A DNA stretch of 64,000 nt from Coprobacillus cateniformis (GTDB taxonomy: Bacteria; Bacillota_I; Bacilli_A; Erysipelotrichales; Coprobacillaceae): assembly GCF_009767585.1 (NCBI RefSeq), contig NZ_WSNW01000001.1:1084090-1148089 (forward strand), in the 5' to 3' direction. Position 1 is the stretch's first letter; every line of letters starts with the position of its first letter. The notes under the pieces are model-generated. The model saw only the letters and a list, made by a program, of their open reading frames with translations. It was not told the origin of the DNA and did not search any database. Positions 62,937 to 64,000 of the stretch are shown piece after piece. A program made the position numbers and the translations under genes.

Positions 62937-63251
62937 ATGAAGAAGTATCAAATTAAAATAACAGATCGAGCTTTTGATGATATGACTGAGATTTATAAAT
63001 ATATTTCTAATAATCTCGGTTCACCTGAAAATGCTTTACAGCAATACAATAGAATTGCTGGTGCAATAGAGAAACTAGATGTTTATCCAACACGTATTAA
63101 AATTTTGGATTCTGAGCCTGAACATAGTTTAGGATTTAGGGCATTACAAGTTGACAAATATGTTGTTATATTTATCATTGATAATGATGTAGTAAATATT
63201 GTAAGGGTTCTATATAGTGCATCTGATTTTAGAAAAAAATTGGTTATATAA
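62937..63251 (+). CDS. RelE/ParE-family toxin
   Basis: 104 residues: MKKYQIKITDRAFDDMTEIY, then QYNRIAGAIEKLDVYPTRIK, then YVVIFIIDNDVVNIVRVLYS, the RelE/ParE fold. Arg/Lys residues of the C-terminal strand (VRVLYSASDFRKKL) are present. Probably ribosome-dependent mRNA cleavage or gyrase inhibition; sequence alone does not separate RelE from ParE. Preferred start 62937 rather than the longer frame from 62868 inside the antitoxin. Confidence 0.87.
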   Translation: MKKYQIKITDRAFDDMTEIYKYISNNLGSPENALQQYNRIAGAIEKLDVYPTRIKILDSEPEHSLGFRALQVDKYVVIFIIDNDVVNIVRVLYSASDFRKKLVI

Positions 63252-63652
63252 TTAAACTATTATTCATGAAAATTAACTTTTAAATCACAAGAAGGATATC
63301 CATGCGATATCCTTCTTTACATAAATAATACTTTATAAAAAATCAATAATTAAACCAACGTTTTTATTTATTCTTCATCTGTGGTGTGAGTAATTAATTA
63401 CCTATCAATTTAAAACACTTTGATTTTATGGTATTTTTTTTCAAATTATAAATACATATAGCTATGTTTTCACGGAAGAATATACGATATTTATATAATG
63501 TTATATACTAACTAAATGAATTTTATATAAGGCTATAGAAACAGTTTTACATACCTCAAAAAATAGGATAAGTCATCTAGCATCTATAAATGAATCATCT
63601 CTAAATTCAAATATATTTTCAAAGATACAATTTTTATATTTTTAATCCATTT
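63252..63652. other. Intergenic region between toxin and right-end gene
   Basis: AT-rich; apart from the toxin terminator at 63291-63315 nothing is recognised. Confidence 0.5.
63291..63315 (+). terminator. Terminator after the toxin gene
   Basis: GAAGGATATC / GATATCCTTC perfect stem with a five-base loop, followed by TTT. Confidence 0.8.
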
Positions 63653-64000
63653 TTATTTAATTTCTTGATACACATCATCAGAATAAAGTTGTTCAATATT
63701 TTGGGGATATAATTGATTATTATCTATTAGCTCTTGTATTTTTTCATCAGTTATATTATGTAATTCAAATGGCGATAATTCCTTTAAAAATTCCTTAATT
63801 GCTCCCTTAAATTTTTTTAGCTTACCTTTTCTAATTATTCTAACTTTATGAGTAAAATCACCAGCATATTCAAGGTTTTTTGTTGGAATAATCATAAACC
63901 TATATACATTCACATCTTTTCCGTAAACTGAATCAAACCATCCACAATGGCTATTCATTTGACTTGCTTCACTTTTTTTAATTGAAGACCTTTTATCTTC
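63653..64000 (-). CDS. C-terminal part of an unidentified protein, cut by window end
   Basis: The frame is open to the right edge (EDKRSSIKKSEASQMNSHCG...), so the internal ATG at 63958 is not the real start. Visible part: about 115 residues ending SPFELHNITDEKIQELIDNNQLYPQNIEQLYSDDVYQEIK. Mixed alpha/beta, no membrane segment, no recognised domain. Confidence 0.5.
   Translation of the reverse strand, partial: EDKRSSIKKSEASQMNSHCGWFDSVYGKDVNVYRFMIIPTKNLEYAGDFTHKVRIIRKGKLKKFKGAIKEFLKELSPFELHNITDEKIQELIDNNQLYPQNIEQLYSDDVYQEIK

Overview
The window is AT-rich, low-GC Gram-positive DNA. Its gene content (PTS-based beta-glucoside use, a glycyl-radical enzyme locus, a Tn916/Tn5397-type element, group II introns, Firmicutes-type purA/guaA/proBA/rarA) suggests an anaerobic gut Erysipelotrichia-like bacterium (Coprobacillus/Thomasclavelia-type relative). 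That placement is inference from gene content. No rRNA, tRNA or CRISPR array was seen.

Layout. (1) 1-7.8 kb: beta-glucoside operon (CelB-type EIIC, 6-phospho-beta-glucosidase, ROK kinase) beside an AraC regulator cut by the window edge; a paired YdcZ-type transporter with a divergent Crp/Fnr regulator and a perfect palindrome between them; two alkyltransferase paralogues; a lipoprotein; a large MacB-like ABC protein. (2) 11.8-19.2 kb: glycyl-radical enzyme, its activase, fructose-6-phosphate-aldolase-like protein, glycerol dehydrogenase, DeoR regulator and PTS EIIC. It resembles the 1,5-anhydroglucitol-6-phosphate / hydroxyacetone route described for YbiW/PflD-type enzymes, but here gldA carries a frameshift and EIIC lacks its N-terminus. 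(3) 19.4-27.6 kb: a minimal element with a large serine recombinase, MobT relaxase, a recognisable oriT, a PD-(D/E)XK-like nuclease with a small partner, and an intact group IIC-like intron. It has no conjugation machinery. (4) 27.5-30.7 kb: a second mobile module with tyrosine integrase, excisionase-like protein, MobC-like protein, truncated prim-pol and XRE repressor. (5) 30.8-35.2 kb: a second beta-glucoside locus (AraC, GH1, EIIBCA). (6) 35.3-53.2 kb: chromosomal genes guaA, purA, cinA-like, popT (DUF368), rarA, a MarR-controlled heterodimeric ABC exporter and proBA, punctuated by two group II intron relics and several nonsense-broken genes. (7) 54.2-64 kb: oxidoreductase cluster, GNAT gene, a decayed Fic/VbhA-like pair, an RtcB-PrfH ribosome-repair operon behind a possible attenuator leader, a RelBE-type toxin-antitoxin pair, and a gene cut by the right edge.

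The most surprising structure is that the two halves of one XRE-type regulator gene lie about 38 kb apart (N-terminal part at 57.8-57.9 kb, C-terminal part at 19.4-19.9 kb). Both junctions carry a GGA-type core, and a 54-bp near-identical repeat marks 27.54 and 57.74 kb. This points to insertion by the serine-recombinase element followed by rearrangement, or else to an assembly join; reads spanning 27.5 and 57.7 kb would decide. The RtcB-PrfH operon with its leader and the three terminator-associated group II introns are the other main items of interest.
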